DNA of 25,943 nt, taken from NCBI GenBank assembly GCA_001412425.1, contig LKUH01000391.1, forward strand, positions 1 to 25,943, given 5' to 3'. A program made the position numbers and the translations under genes. The stretch's first letter is position 1. The number at the start of each line of letters is the position of its first letter. The notes beneath the pieces were generated by a model, which did not search any database, was not told where the DNA came from, and saw nothing but the letters and a program-made list of their open reading frames with translations. Origin of the DNA: Candidatus Cloacimonas sp. SDB (GTDB lineage Bacteria > Cloacimonadota > Cloacimonadia > Cloacimonadales > TCS61). Shown one piece after another: positions 7,845 through 15,123 of this stretch.

Positions 7845-8834
7845 TCAGGGAAGTTCTCTGATAATTACCAGTTTAAATAAAATATTTAAGAACAGAAGAA
7901 ATAAAGATAAAAGTAACAGATACCAGAAAAGTTCCTGGTACTGAAAATAATTTTCTATTTCAAATTCGGATTTTTCCAGTTCATCTATGTAGTTGATCAC
8001 AGCCTGCAATTCATCGGTATTCTGAGCTAAGCGCATTCTTTCAGTTCCGGTTATTTCAGCAATCCGGTTTAAAGCATCCATATCGATATCAATTTTTACC
8101 TTTCTGTATTGAATTCCCAGGGGTGTACTAAAGGGATAATCTACTTCACCTTTGCTTCCCACACCGATGGCATAGACCTTTATATCGAAAGTGGCAGCCA
8201 GTTCAGCAGCGGTGAAAGGATCGATCTCTCCTGTGTTATTTCTGCCGTCAGTTATCAGTATTATGACCTTGGATTCAGCTTCCGATTCTTTCAGTCTTGC
8301 TACTGAAGTAGCCAATCCCATGCCAATTGCTGTACCATTAGCATCCTCATCAATTTTTATATGTTCCATGAAATTCATTAAAATGTTGTAATCCAGAGTC
8401 AATGGACATTGTGTATAAGCATTTTCGGAAAAAACGATCAGTCCAATTTTGTCATTCACTCTTTTTTCGATAAATTCAGCTGCTACTTTCTTCGCAGCTT
8501 CCAGCCTGTTAGTAGGTTTGAAGTCGACAGCTTTCATGCTGCCACTGACATCTATGGCCAGAATAATGTCGATCCCTTTACCTTTTATGCGCTGCTGTTT
8601 ATAAGCCATTCTAGGTCTTGCCAGACTGAAAATTAAAGCAGTTAAGATCAAAACATTCAGCAGTATTGGAATAAACCTCTGCCAGCTGCTGTAGCCTACG
8701 ATCCGTTTTAACAGGTCAACTCGGCTGTGAATTAACCTCACTCGCTTTTTCTGAAGATAGAGAATTTCAAACAGCAGGTAGGGCAGAAGCAGCAGTAAAC
8801 ACCAGAGCCACTCAGGATTAACGAATTCCAGCAT
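7845..8834 (-). CDS. batA: BatA, membrane-anchored VWA protein
   Basis: VWA protein of 329 residues from the chosen start, beginning with the typical BatA sequence FVNPEWLW. Helices lie near 11-27 and 55-71, with the ARPR motif at 72-75, the VWA domain at 88-290, and a C-terminal helix near 300-322. The MIDAS residues are complete: D95-V-S97-G-S99, T168 and D196 (ITDGRNN). It resembles BatB closely but is longer around 245-255, where the sequence is YPFSTPLGIQYRK. The long frame starts at GTG 8852, but GGAGG at 8841-8845 fits only the ATG at 8834. That leaves a 17-bp overlap with the upstream gene. BatA and BatB are expected to pair at the inner membrane. Confidence 0.92.
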   Translation of the reverse strand: MLEFVNPEWLWCLLLLLPYLLFEILYLQKKRVRLIHSRVDLLKRIVGYSSWQRFIPILLNVLILTALIFSLARPRMAYKQQRIKGKGIDIILAIDVSGSMKAVDFKPTNRLEAAKKVAAEFIEKRVNDKIGLIVFSENAYTQCPLTLDYNILMNFMEHIKIDEDANGTAIGMGLATSVARLKESEAESKVIILITDGRNNTGEIDPFTAAELAATFDIKVYAIGVGSKGEVDYPFSTPLGIQYRKVKIDIDMDALNRIAEITGTERMRLAQNTDELQAVINYIDELEKSEFEIENYFQYQELFWYLLLLSLFLLFLNILFKLVIIRELP

Positions 8835-9756
8835 TGTCATCCTCCGTTGCACTGATCTGATTTTCTGCTCTCATTTTATAAATTAACAGGTAATTGTACA
8901 GCCAGTCGTAAGCTTTGCGTGAATGATCTATATCTGTTGCCTGTCTGGCAAATTTTATTCTGTCTGCCCTGCTGAGAAAATCCAGTATTTCAGATTTTTC
9001 CCGATGATGTGGCAATTTAAGTTGAGCCCGTATTTCACTGGTTGTCATCTCCACAGCTTTGATCTTATACTCCAATTCCAGGAAATATCTTAGGATCAAT
9101 GAAAGCTGAAAATGATAGTTGAGAAAATCACCTTTCTCCAGCAAATCTGTATCACTAAGTTGTTTCAACATATTTAAGGCAACTTCCCAGGAAGGGCGAT
9201 TATCTGTAACAGCTCCTTTTTCTTCAGTTTGTTTGATTTTTCGAAAAAATCTAATCAGATATCTCAGCAGTAATACTAGTACTACAATTACAGCAATTGG
9301 AATAAAATAGTCCCAGAAGCCTAAATTGACCTTGACGGGATCGGCGATATCTTTTATAGTCTGAGCACTGTCTGGAACTGCCGATAGCACATTGACCTGA
9401 AATTCCGAAGTTTTGAGAAATTTCATACCGGAAGCAGTTTTTACAGCAAATTCAAGTTGCGGAAATGTGTACTCCCCCGTATGGAAAGGCTGGTAAATTA
9501 GAGTCTGGCTGATTTTTTTCTGTTGATCGATTATTTCTTCCGACTGCAATACTTCCTTCTGCAGCAGAAAGACATCCAGTGAATCGGCAGCCTGTGAGTA
9601 AATGCTGTCTCCTGGTTCCGCTGTTATCTCTATATGTAATGTTATGGGAGTACCGATATAAACTTTCTGAGGTTTTTCGATCTGATAATCTAATTCCTGA
9701 GCCTGTAGAATCAGGTTGCTGAAAATAACTAATAAAATTGTGATAAATATTTTCAT
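8818..9756 (-). CDS. Bat-cluster signal-peptide, Ig-like, single-TM protein of unknown function
   Basis: 312-residue protein between the DUF58 gene and batA. Residues 1-20 form a signal peptide. About 22-125 is predicted beta-sandwich, with KVYIGTPITLHIEITAE at 31-47 and GEYTFPQLEFAVK at 94-106, reminiscent of one BatD repeat. A single transmembrane helix lies at 150-168. The cytoplasmic part (about 188-290) is helical and resembles the tail seen in BatD and DUF4381-type proteins, with WEVALNML at 190-197 and LRYFLELEYKIKAVEMTTSE near 222-241. I read it as a short BatD-like subunit, possibly linking periplasmic recognition to the cytoplasmic DUF58/MoxR pair; that is inference. It starts 2 bp after the DUF58 stop with no Shine-Dalgarno, so re-initiation is likely. 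Confidence 0.75.
   Translation of the reverse strand: MKIFITILLVIFSNLILQAQELDYQIEKPQKVYIGTPITLHIEITAEPGDSIYSQAADSLDVFLLQKEVLQSEEIIDQQKKISQTLIYQPFHTGEYTFPQLEFAVKTASGMKFLKTSEFQVNVLSAVPDSAQTIKDIADPVKVNLGFWDYFIPIAVIVVLVLLLRYLIRFFRKIKQTEEKGAVTDNRPSWEVALNMLKQLSDTDLLEKGDFLNYHFQLSLILRYFLELEYKIKAVEMTTSEIRAQLKLPHHREKSEILDFLSRADRIKFARQATDIDHSRKAYDWLYNYLLIYKMRAENQISATEDDNAGIR
8841..8845 (-). promoter_or_regulatory. batA: Shine-Dalgarno that sets the batA start
   Basis: GGAGG on the minus strand, six bases before the ATG at 8834. Another ATG immediately after this site (8840) has no spacing, and the upstream GTG at 8852 precedes it. The site lies inside the end of the upstream coding region. Confidence 0.75.
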
Positions 9757-9758
9757 AA

Positions 9759-10643
9759 TTAATGTTTATTTTTCATTCTGATCCTGAATTTGAAGAATTT
9801 CATCAATTCAGGTGCATAGGGTTTATCGGTTCTTAAAGTAACCAGGTCTATTCTCATTTTCTTAAAACTCGCTGCGATCTCTTTTTCAAGCTCCTGGGCA
9901 GCTGTTTTATATTGATATCTTAATTTGGGTTTAGAAGTATTCAACGAAATTCTGCTACCCGTTTCTGGATCTTTCAGATGTAGCAGTCCCGCATCAGGAA
10001 GTTCCTGTTCCGACCTGTCTATTATTCGTAAGGCTATAACATCATGCTTTTTAGCAAGAAGTTTAAGACTGTCGGTATAATCAAGATCGAAAAAATCTGA
10101 GATCACAAAAATAATGCTTCTTTTATTTATTAAACGATAGATATATTCAACCGCATTTTTTATGGACGTTCTGGCACTTTTTGGTTTGAAATAAAGAATA
10201 TCTCTTAAAATCCTTAAAGCAGATTTTTTACCTTTTCGGGGTGGAATATATTTTTCGATCTCATCTGTGAAAAGAAGCAGGCCAACTTTATCGTTGTTGG
10301 AAAGAGCTGAAAAAGAAAGAACTGCTGTGATTTCGGTAATAAATTCAGATTTCAGATTTTCAGCTGTTCCAAACAGGGTAGAGGCACTGCTGTCTACCAG
10401 GAATATGACATTCAATTCTCTGGTCTCTTCGAATTTTTTAATATAGGGTGTGCCATGACGGGCAGAAACATTCCAGTCAATCTGTCTGAAACTGTCGCCT
10501 TCCTGATATTCCCGTACTTCAGAAAATTCCAGCCCCTGTCCTTTGAATAGGCTGTGATATTCTCCTGAGAAAAGTTCACTGACCAGATCCCGGGTAGTGA
10601 TCTCGATTTTTCTAATTTTCTTGATTATTTCAGAAGTTTCCAT
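9759..10643 (-). CDS. DUF58-family VWA-like protein
   Basis: Cytoplasmic protein of 294 residues in the DUF58 family, the usual partner of MoxR ATPases. The diagnostic block is present: LEFSEVREYQEGDSFRQIDW (38-57), then PYIKKFEE (66-73). A VWA-like domain follows with DxSxS at D84-S86-S88, T159 and D183 (ISDFFD), so metal binding looks possible. No transmembrane helix is seen. In Bat-type clusters the DUF58 protein is thought to be a substrate or adaptor for the ATPase; its activity is not defined. It lies 24 bp after moxR, the widest gap in the whole 21-gene run, and has no clear Shine-Dalgarno near its ATG. Confidence 0.9.
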   Translation of the reverse strand: METSEIIKKIRKIEITTRDLVSELFSGEYHSLFKGQGLEFSEVREYQEGDSFRQIDWNVSARHGTPYIKKFEETRELNVIFLVDSSASTLFGTAENLKSEFITEITAVLSFSALSNNDKVGLLLFTDEIEKYIPPRKGKKSALRILRDILYFKPKSARTSIKNAVEYIYRLINKRSIIFVISDFFDLDYTDSLKLLAKKHDVIALRIIDRSEQELPDAGLLHLKDPETGSRISLNTSKPKLRYQYKTAAQELEKEIAASFKKMRIDLVTLRTDKPYAPELMKFFKFRIRMKNKH

Positions 10644-10667
10644 AAAATTTTAAAAACCTGTAATCAA

Positions 10668-11654
10668 TTATGGTACTTCAATTTCATCAAACAATCTATT
10701 AACCAGGTCTTCCTGTGATATCTGTTCTGCTTCAGCTTCATAAGTTAAAATAATACGATGTCTTAAAACATCTTTTCCAATAGCTTTTATGTCATCAGGA
10801 GTTACATAGCCGCGATGTTCCAGAAAGGCATGTGCCTTGGCAGCCTGAGCAAGATAAATAGTCGCTCTGGGTGAAGCACCGCAATCGATCAGGTCTTTAA
10901 GGTCTTCCAGATTTTTGAATTTCTCCGGTTCCCTGGTAGCAAAAACAAGATCCAGGATGTAATCTTTGATCTTGGTTTCCATATAAACATCCTTAACCGT
11001 TTCCCGCAGATTAAGAATCTTTTCCGGTGTTAAAACAGCATTAACCGGTATATTCTCTGACCTCACCATGCGATCTAATATGAGAGTTTCTTCTTCCCGG
11101 GTAGGATAATTAATTATTATCTTGAGCATAAATCTATCAACCTGAGCTTCCGGCAGTGGATAAGTTCCTTCCTGCTCCAAAGGGTTCTGGGTTGCCATCA
11201 CCAGAAAAGGTTCCGGTAATTTATGAGTCTTATCCCCGATAGAAACCTGCCTTTCCTGCATAGATTCCAGCAGGGCAGACTGGACTTTGGCCGGCGCCCT
11301 GTTAATTTCATCAGCAAGTATGAAATTGGCAAAAATAGGACCCTTTTTGGGAATGAATTCGGTGGTTTTCTGATTATAGATCAAAGTACCAATCAGATCT
11401 GCCGGTAGCAAATCCGGTGTGAACTGCAGACGGTGAAAGGAAGATTTAATTGCCTGAGACAAGGTGCTGACCGCTAAAGTCTTGGCCAGACCCGGAACTC
11501 CTTCCAGAAGTATATGACCATCGGCTAAAAGCCCTACCAATAAACGCCTGATCATATAATCCTGACCGACAACCACCTTACTGATTTCAGCCAGAACTTC
11601 ATCTATTACCGGGCTGTTTTCCATAACTCTTTTATTGATTTCTTCAATCGTCAT
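10668..11654 (-). CDS. MoxR-family AAA+ ATPase
   Basis: AAA+ ATPase of 328 residues, full length for MoxR. Walker A is EGVPGLAKT (51-59) and Walker B is ILADEINRAP (112-121, Asp115/Glu116). Sensor 1 is ATQNP (154-158), followed by PLPEAQVDRF (166-175) with the conserved Arg174. The sensor-2 region is GASPRA near 261-266. MoxR proteins are chaperone-like ATPases that remodel VWA-domain partners, here most likely the DUF58, BatA and BatB products. The start shares one base with the stop of the upstream phosphoesterase gene (TAATG) behind a strong GGAGGAG site. That strong site may let the Bat module be translated well even though it lies far down the run. Confidence 0.95.
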   Translation of the reverse strand: MTIEEINKRVMENSPVIDEVLAEISKVVVGQDYMIRRLLVGLLADGHILLEGVPGLAKTLAVSTLSQAIKSSFHRLQFTPDLLPADLIGTLIYNQKTTEFIPKKGPIFANFILADEINRAPAKVQSALLESMQERQVSIGDKTHKLPEPFLVMATQNPLEQEGTYPLPEAQVDRFMLKIIINYPTREEETLILDRMVRSENIPVNAVLTPEKILNLRETVKDVYMETKIKDYILDLVFATREPEKFKNLEDLKDLIDCGASPRATIYLAQAAKAHAFLEHRGYVTPDDIKAIGKDVLRHRIILTYEAEAEQISQEDLVNRLFDEIEVP

Positions 11655-12163
11655 TACTCCTCCAGCATATTTTTAATTACTTTTTTAAATATAACGTGAT
11701 TTTTCAGATTTTTTACAATAAATTTTAGCCTGTCTGTATAAATTTCTAATATCCCATAAGAAGCTTCCGACCCACGATCAAACTTCTGTTTAAGATGTCC
11801 GGGATTAAAGAAATATCTGCCATTATTTCTTTGTAATTCAGCCTGATGAGTATGTCCATGAAATATGATATCGACATCCTGGATTTTGCTTGAAATAATA
11901 TTAACATCATGAACCAATAAAAATTTCCAGTTAAAAACGGAATAAATTTTAATTGCGGAAACTGATCCATCTCGATAACCTTTATGAAATGTTCCGGAAA
12001 CTCTGACAATAGTTTTACCTGAAATATAATCCATGCACTTATCTAGATCTTCGTAGTAATCTCCCAGATGAAATATTATACTGCAATCGTTTTCCAGGGC
12101 AAGAACTGATTTCAGGATATTGCTATTATTATGAGTATCAGAAATAATTAATACTTTTTCCAT
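11654..12163 (-). CDS. YfcE/MJ0936-type metallophosphoesterase, altered motif
   Basis: Small calcineurin-like phosphoesterase of 169 residues, the usual size for the YfcE/MJ0936 group, which cleaves phosphodiester model substrates with two metal ions. Metal-ligand motifs visible are D9-x-H11, G34-D35, H85 (LLVHD) and HGHTH at 102-106, plus FNPGH (119-123). The third motif, normally GN (Asn as metal bridge or catalytic residue), reads SGTFH at 56-60, with Thr58 where Asn is expected. The enzyme may therefore have reduced or different activity. It follows argS by 12 bp and has no obvious Shine-Dalgarno. It overlaps moxR by one base, so it is co-transcribed with the Bat module. The true substrate is unknown. 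Confidence 0.85.
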   Translation of the reverse strand: MEKVLIISDTHNNSNILKSVLALENDCSIIFHLGDYYEDLDKCMDYISGKTIVRVSGTFHKGYRDGSVSAIKIYSVFNWKFLLVHDVNIISSKIQDVDIIFHGHTHQAELQRNNGRYFFNPGHLKQKFDRGSEASYGILEIYTDRLKFIVKNLKNHVIFKKVIKNMLEE

Positions 12164-12175
12164 AAAGACGGTTAA

Positions 12176-13831
12176 TCACATTTTAGTCGGTGCGGAAATC
12201 CCCATTAATTGTAAAGATATGGCAATAACATTCTTGATGGCGGTAATTAAATGAAGTCTGGCCTGACTTAATTCAATATGCTTGGGATCAGCAATTTTAT
12301 ATTTACTGTAATATTTATGAAACATACCGGCCAGATCAAAGACATAGTTCGCCAGCCGATGCGGTTCACGGACATCGGACAACGTATTCAGAACATCGGG
12401 AAAACTCATCATTTTCTTAATAATTGCCAATTCGGCAGTTTTATTCAATTTCTTCAGAACTTTAGGGTCCATTTTTGTCGGTAAAATCTTTTCTTTCTTA
12501 GCTTTTTTGAGAATACTGCTGATCCTGGCATGGGCATACTGGATGTAATAAACAGGATTTTCGGAAGATTTTTTCTTAGCCAGCTCCAGATCAAAATTGA
12601 GGTGAGCACTGGGTTTCCTGTCCAGAAAGAAATATCTGGCAGCATCGCAACCAACTTCAGCAATCAGATCATCCATCGTAACAATTTTTCCCGCTCTTTT
12701 GGACATCTTGACTTTCTCGCCCTGATCGAAAAGATTGATGTGCTGAAGATAGACTATTTCCAGTTTTGCAGGATCGTAATTTAAAGCTTTGATGGCTGCT
12801 TCCAGTTTGGAAACATGAGCATGATGATCCGGTCCCAGAACATCGATGATCACATCAAAACCTCTTTGATATTTAGTTATATGATAGGCTATGTCAGGAA
12901 CCAGATAAGTCGGATTTCCGTCAGACTTGATCAGCACGCGATCTTTAATATCACCGAATTTTGTGGAAGCGAACCAGACAGCGTCTTCATTTTCGTAAGT
13001 ACATTTTGCTTCAGCCAGGTAACTCAAAGCTTCTTCCAGAATTCCTTCCTTTCTCATTTTTTTTTCAGACATCCAGTTATCGAATTCAACCCCGAACTTA
13101 GTTAAACTTTCCATCTGCATCATGTGGATCTGCTCCAGAGCAAAATTTCTCATTTTCTTCAGTCTGTCTTTTTCAGTCATATGAAAAAGTTTATTGCCTT
13201 CCAGGCTGTTCAGCAGAATAGCCAGATCTTTGATATACTCTCCATGATAAGCTTCCGGGGGAAATTCATCAATCCTTTCACCATGTAGTTCACGATAGCG
13301 AAGTTCAAGCGATTCAGCCAGTATATCTACCTGATTACCAGCGTCATTGATATAAAACTCTCTGAAAGGTTCAAATCCGCAGAATTTCATAATGTGGTAA
13401 AGACTGTCCCCAAAGGCAGCAGCTCTGGCACTGACAACATTTAGTGGTCCTGTAGGATTAGCGCTGACAAATTCCAGTAAAACTTTCTTACCCTTGCCGT
13501 AATCTGAACTTCCATAATTCATTCCGCTTTTTAATATTTCTTCCAGAATACTGACATAAAGACTGTTGGCAAGTTTGAAATTGATAAAACCGGGACCTGC
13601 AACTTCTACTGATTTATAATCTCTTTTTTTCGACAGAACCGCCACTAATTTTTCAGCCATCTCTCTGGGTTTCAAATTGTTGATTTTAGCATTCAGAAGT
13701 GCAATATTGGTCGAAAAATCTCCATGCTCAAGATTGTGAGGGATTTCAATGGACATTTCTGCTTTTTCCAGCTCAAGATCGCAGCTATTTACGGCTTCTT
13801 TCAGATTAGAAATAATTTTATTCTTTATCAT
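12176..13831 (-). CDS. argS: Arginyl-tRNA synthetase
   Basis: Class I aminoacyl-tRNA synthetase of 551 residues that charges tRNA-Arg. It shows the N-terminal Arg-tRNA synthetase add-on domain (1-110), the catalytic core entry SANPTGPLNVVSARAAAFGD (123-142), the KMSKS-type loop K375-MSKR379, and a helical DALR anticodon-binding domain (about 430-551) starting after YYIQYAHARISS. The HIGH motif is unusual: where most ArgRS have HVGH or similar, this reads NVVS at 131-134. Similar loss of the first His is, as far as I recall, known in some ArgRS lineages of this type. The start overlaps the rsfS stop by 14 bp. The gene is otherwise complete and looks functional. Confidence 0.95.
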   Translation of the reverse strand: MIKNKIISNLKEAVNSCDLELEKAEMSIEIPHNLEHGDFSTNIALLNAKINNLKPREMAEKLVAVLSKKRDYKSVEVAGPGFINFKLANSLYVSILEEILKSGMNYGSSDYGKGKKVLLEFVSANPTGPLNVVSARAAAFGDSLYHIMKFCGFEPFREFYINDAGNQVDILAESLELRYRELHGERIDEFPPEAYHGEYIKDLAILLNSLEGNKLFHMTEKDRLKKMRNFALEQIHMMQMESLTKFGVEFDNWMSEKKMRKEGILEEALSYLAEAKCTYENEDAVWFASTKFGDIKDRVLIKSDGNPTYLVPDIAYHITKYQRGFDVIIDVLGPDHHAHVSKLEAAIKALNYDPAKLEIVYLQHINLFDQGEKVKMSKRAGKIVTMDDLIAEVGCDAARYFFLDRKPSAHLNFDLELAKKKSSENPVYYIQYAHARISSILKKAKKEKILPTKMDPKVLKKLNKTAELAIIKKMMSFPDVLNTLSDVREPHRLANYVFDLAGMFHKYYSKYKIADPKHIELSQARLHLITAIKNVIAISLQLMGISAPTKM

Positions 13832-14183
13832 TTTTACTCATCTCGCTCTTATTTTTAGCATTGATTTTCCACAGGTCTTCTAATTTATAATAATTCCGGG
13901 TTTTCTCGTTAAAGATATGAACAATTATATCAATAAAATCTATCAATACCCAGGTAGAATTTTCCAGACCTTCTACAGCTAGATATTGAATTTTCTCTTT
14001 TTTAGCGTTTTCAGTGATATTCTCTGCAATTGCTTTTACATGAAGTTCATTTGTTCCATGGCAGATTATAAGTAAATCAGTATAACTTGTTTTTCCACTG
14101 ATATCGAGGCTTACAATTCCTTCGGCCTTTTTTTCTTCAGCCCAGGCAATTATCTTGTCTCTAGTTTCTTCTAATGTTATCAT
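13818..14183 (-). CDS. rsfS: Ribosomal silencing factor RsfS
   Basis: RsfS/Iojap family protein of 121 residues. It binds ribosomal protein uL14 and blocks joining of the 30S and 50S subunits in starvation. The family signatures are ISGKTSYTDLLIICHGTNEL (28-47) and VEGLENSTWVLIDFIDIIVH (70-89), followed by NYYKLEDLW (97-105). A basic tail of about 15 residues follows the domain and overlaps the argS start. ATG at 14183 is preceded by GGGAGTG, a usable Shine-Dalgarno. Its position next to a LytR_C-domain gene is a familiar arrangement in other phyla, where rsfS often lies near a LytR-type gene. Confidence 0.95.
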   Translation of the reverse strand: MITLEETRDKIIAWAEEKKAEGIVSLDISGKTSYTDLLIICHGTNELHVKAIAENITENAKKEKIQYLAVEGLENSTWVLIDFIDIIVHIFNEKTRNYYKLEDLWKINAKNKSEMSKNDKE

Positions 14184-14194
14184 TACACTCCCGT

Positions 14195-14638
14195 CTATCT
14201 GAAATATTGGTTATAATCATTACCCAGAATGATCTGAAATTCTTCGATGAACTGATCATTCTCGGCAAAGATCCTTCTGTGAATTCCAGTCAGGTTCATC
14301 AGAAAATTAAGTTTTTCGTCATCCCCTTTCTTCACTACAATAAGAGATTTATCGTAGATGAACATCTGTCTTGGAACATTTTTCCAGCTTATTATATCCA
14401 GATTATTGATCCCTTTGTCATAAAGATAATCTTTAACTTCAGTGGCAGCATTAAGCTTACCGCAGCCATTAAGGATGGATATTTTAACAGAACTGAAGCT
14501 GTAATCTGTTTTCTCACTGTTCTTATACCTGTTAGTAGATTGCCAGATAAATAAAACAATTCCAATTAAAAAAATTATTAAAATACTTATAATGAGCTTC
14601 TTTAAAACGGGTGACAAATTATTTTTTGCTCCACTCAT
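14195..14638 (-). CDS. LytR_C-domain single-TM protein
   Basis: Protein of 147 residues from the chosen ATG. A short N-terminus is followed by a transmembrane helix at about 14-34 and an extracytoplasmic LytR_C-type domain: VKISILNGCGKLNAATEVKD near 50-69, then SLIVVKKGDDEKLNFLMNL. It lacks the LytR-CpsA-Psr catalytic domain that this module normally follows, so it is a stand-alone version with no predicted enzyme activity. A role in the cell wall or peptide binding is only a guess. The long frame would start at TTG 14677 without a ribosome site and would overlap the HIT gene by 59 bp; ATG at 14638 reduces this to 20 bp. rsfS follows after 11 bp. Confidence 0.75.
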   Translation of the reverse strand: MSGAKNNLSPVLKKLIISILIIFLIGIVLFIWQSTNRYKNSEKTDYSFSSVKISILNGCGKLNAATEVKDYLYDKGINNLDIISWKNVPRQMFIYDKSLIVVKKGDDEKLNFLMNLTGIHRRIFAENDQFIEEFQIILGNDYNQYFR

Positions 14639-15113
14639 TGTCAAACTGTTCTTTAATCTGTTTGTAGGCTTGTTCAAAGGATTCAGGAATAACTCTTACA
14701 CCGCCGACAACACTCATGAAATTCGCATCACCCTGCCAGCGGGGAACAAGATGTACATGAATATGATTTTCAATACCAGCACCGCCGGATTTGCCTAAAT
14801 TGAGACCAATGTTCAATCCTTCAGGTTTATAAGTTTTTATAAGTATTTTTTCACTTAATTGTACTGTCTCAAAAAGATCATTAAGTTCCTTCCTTTCCAA
14901 ATCGCCCAAAGAACTTACATGCCGGTTGGGAACCACCATAATATGGCCATTATTGTAAGGATAGACGTTAAGAATAACATAGCAGTATCGGGAACGGAAG
15001 ATGATAAAGTGTTTTTCATCTTCATCTGCCTGTGGTTTCAGGCAGAATATGCATTCTTTATCCTTCTTGGAAAGAATATAGTCTATTCTCCAGGGTGAAT
15101 ATAGTACATCCAT
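14619..15113 (-). CDS. HIT-family hydrolase (Ap4A phosphorylase-like)
   Basis: Histidine-triad protein of 164 residues from the chosen start. The catalytic triad is H117-I-H119-V-H121 in NHIHVHLVPRWQGDANFM. A CIFC pair at 21-24 with a later NRH may bind zinc, as in the bacterial HIT group annotated as Ap4A phosphorylase-like or FHIT-like. Predicted chemistry is hydrolysis or phosphorolysis of dinucleoside polyphosphates or AMP-linked substrates; the true substrate is not known. MDVLYSPWRIDYI is the typical N-terminus. The frame extends to ATG 15125, but GAGAGG at 15118-15123 supports ATG 15113. It starts 8 bp after the GlmU-like gene. Confidence 0.9.
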   Translation of the reverse strand: MDVLYSPWRIDYILSKKDKECIFCLKPQADEDEKHFIIFRSRYCYVILNVYPYNNGHIMVVPNRHVSSLGDLERKELNDLFETVQLSEKILIKTYKPEGLNIGLNLGKSGGAGIENHIHVHLVPRWQGDANFMSVVGGVRVIPESFEQAYKQIKEQFDNEWSKK

Positions 15114-15117
15114 ATTT

Positions 15118-15123
15118 CCTCTC
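15118..15123 (-). promoter_or_regulatory. Shine-Dalgarno that sets the HIT gene start
   Basis: GAGAGG on the minus strand, four bases before the ATG at 15113. The in-frame ATG at 15125 overlaps the upstream stop codon (ATGA) and has only a pyrimidine-rich stretch before it, so it is the less likely start. Confidence 0.6.

Noticed and set aside
14639..14677. N-terminal extension of the LytR_C protein from TTG 14677
   Set aside because: No Shine-Dalgarno, and it would overlap the HIT gene by 59 bp.
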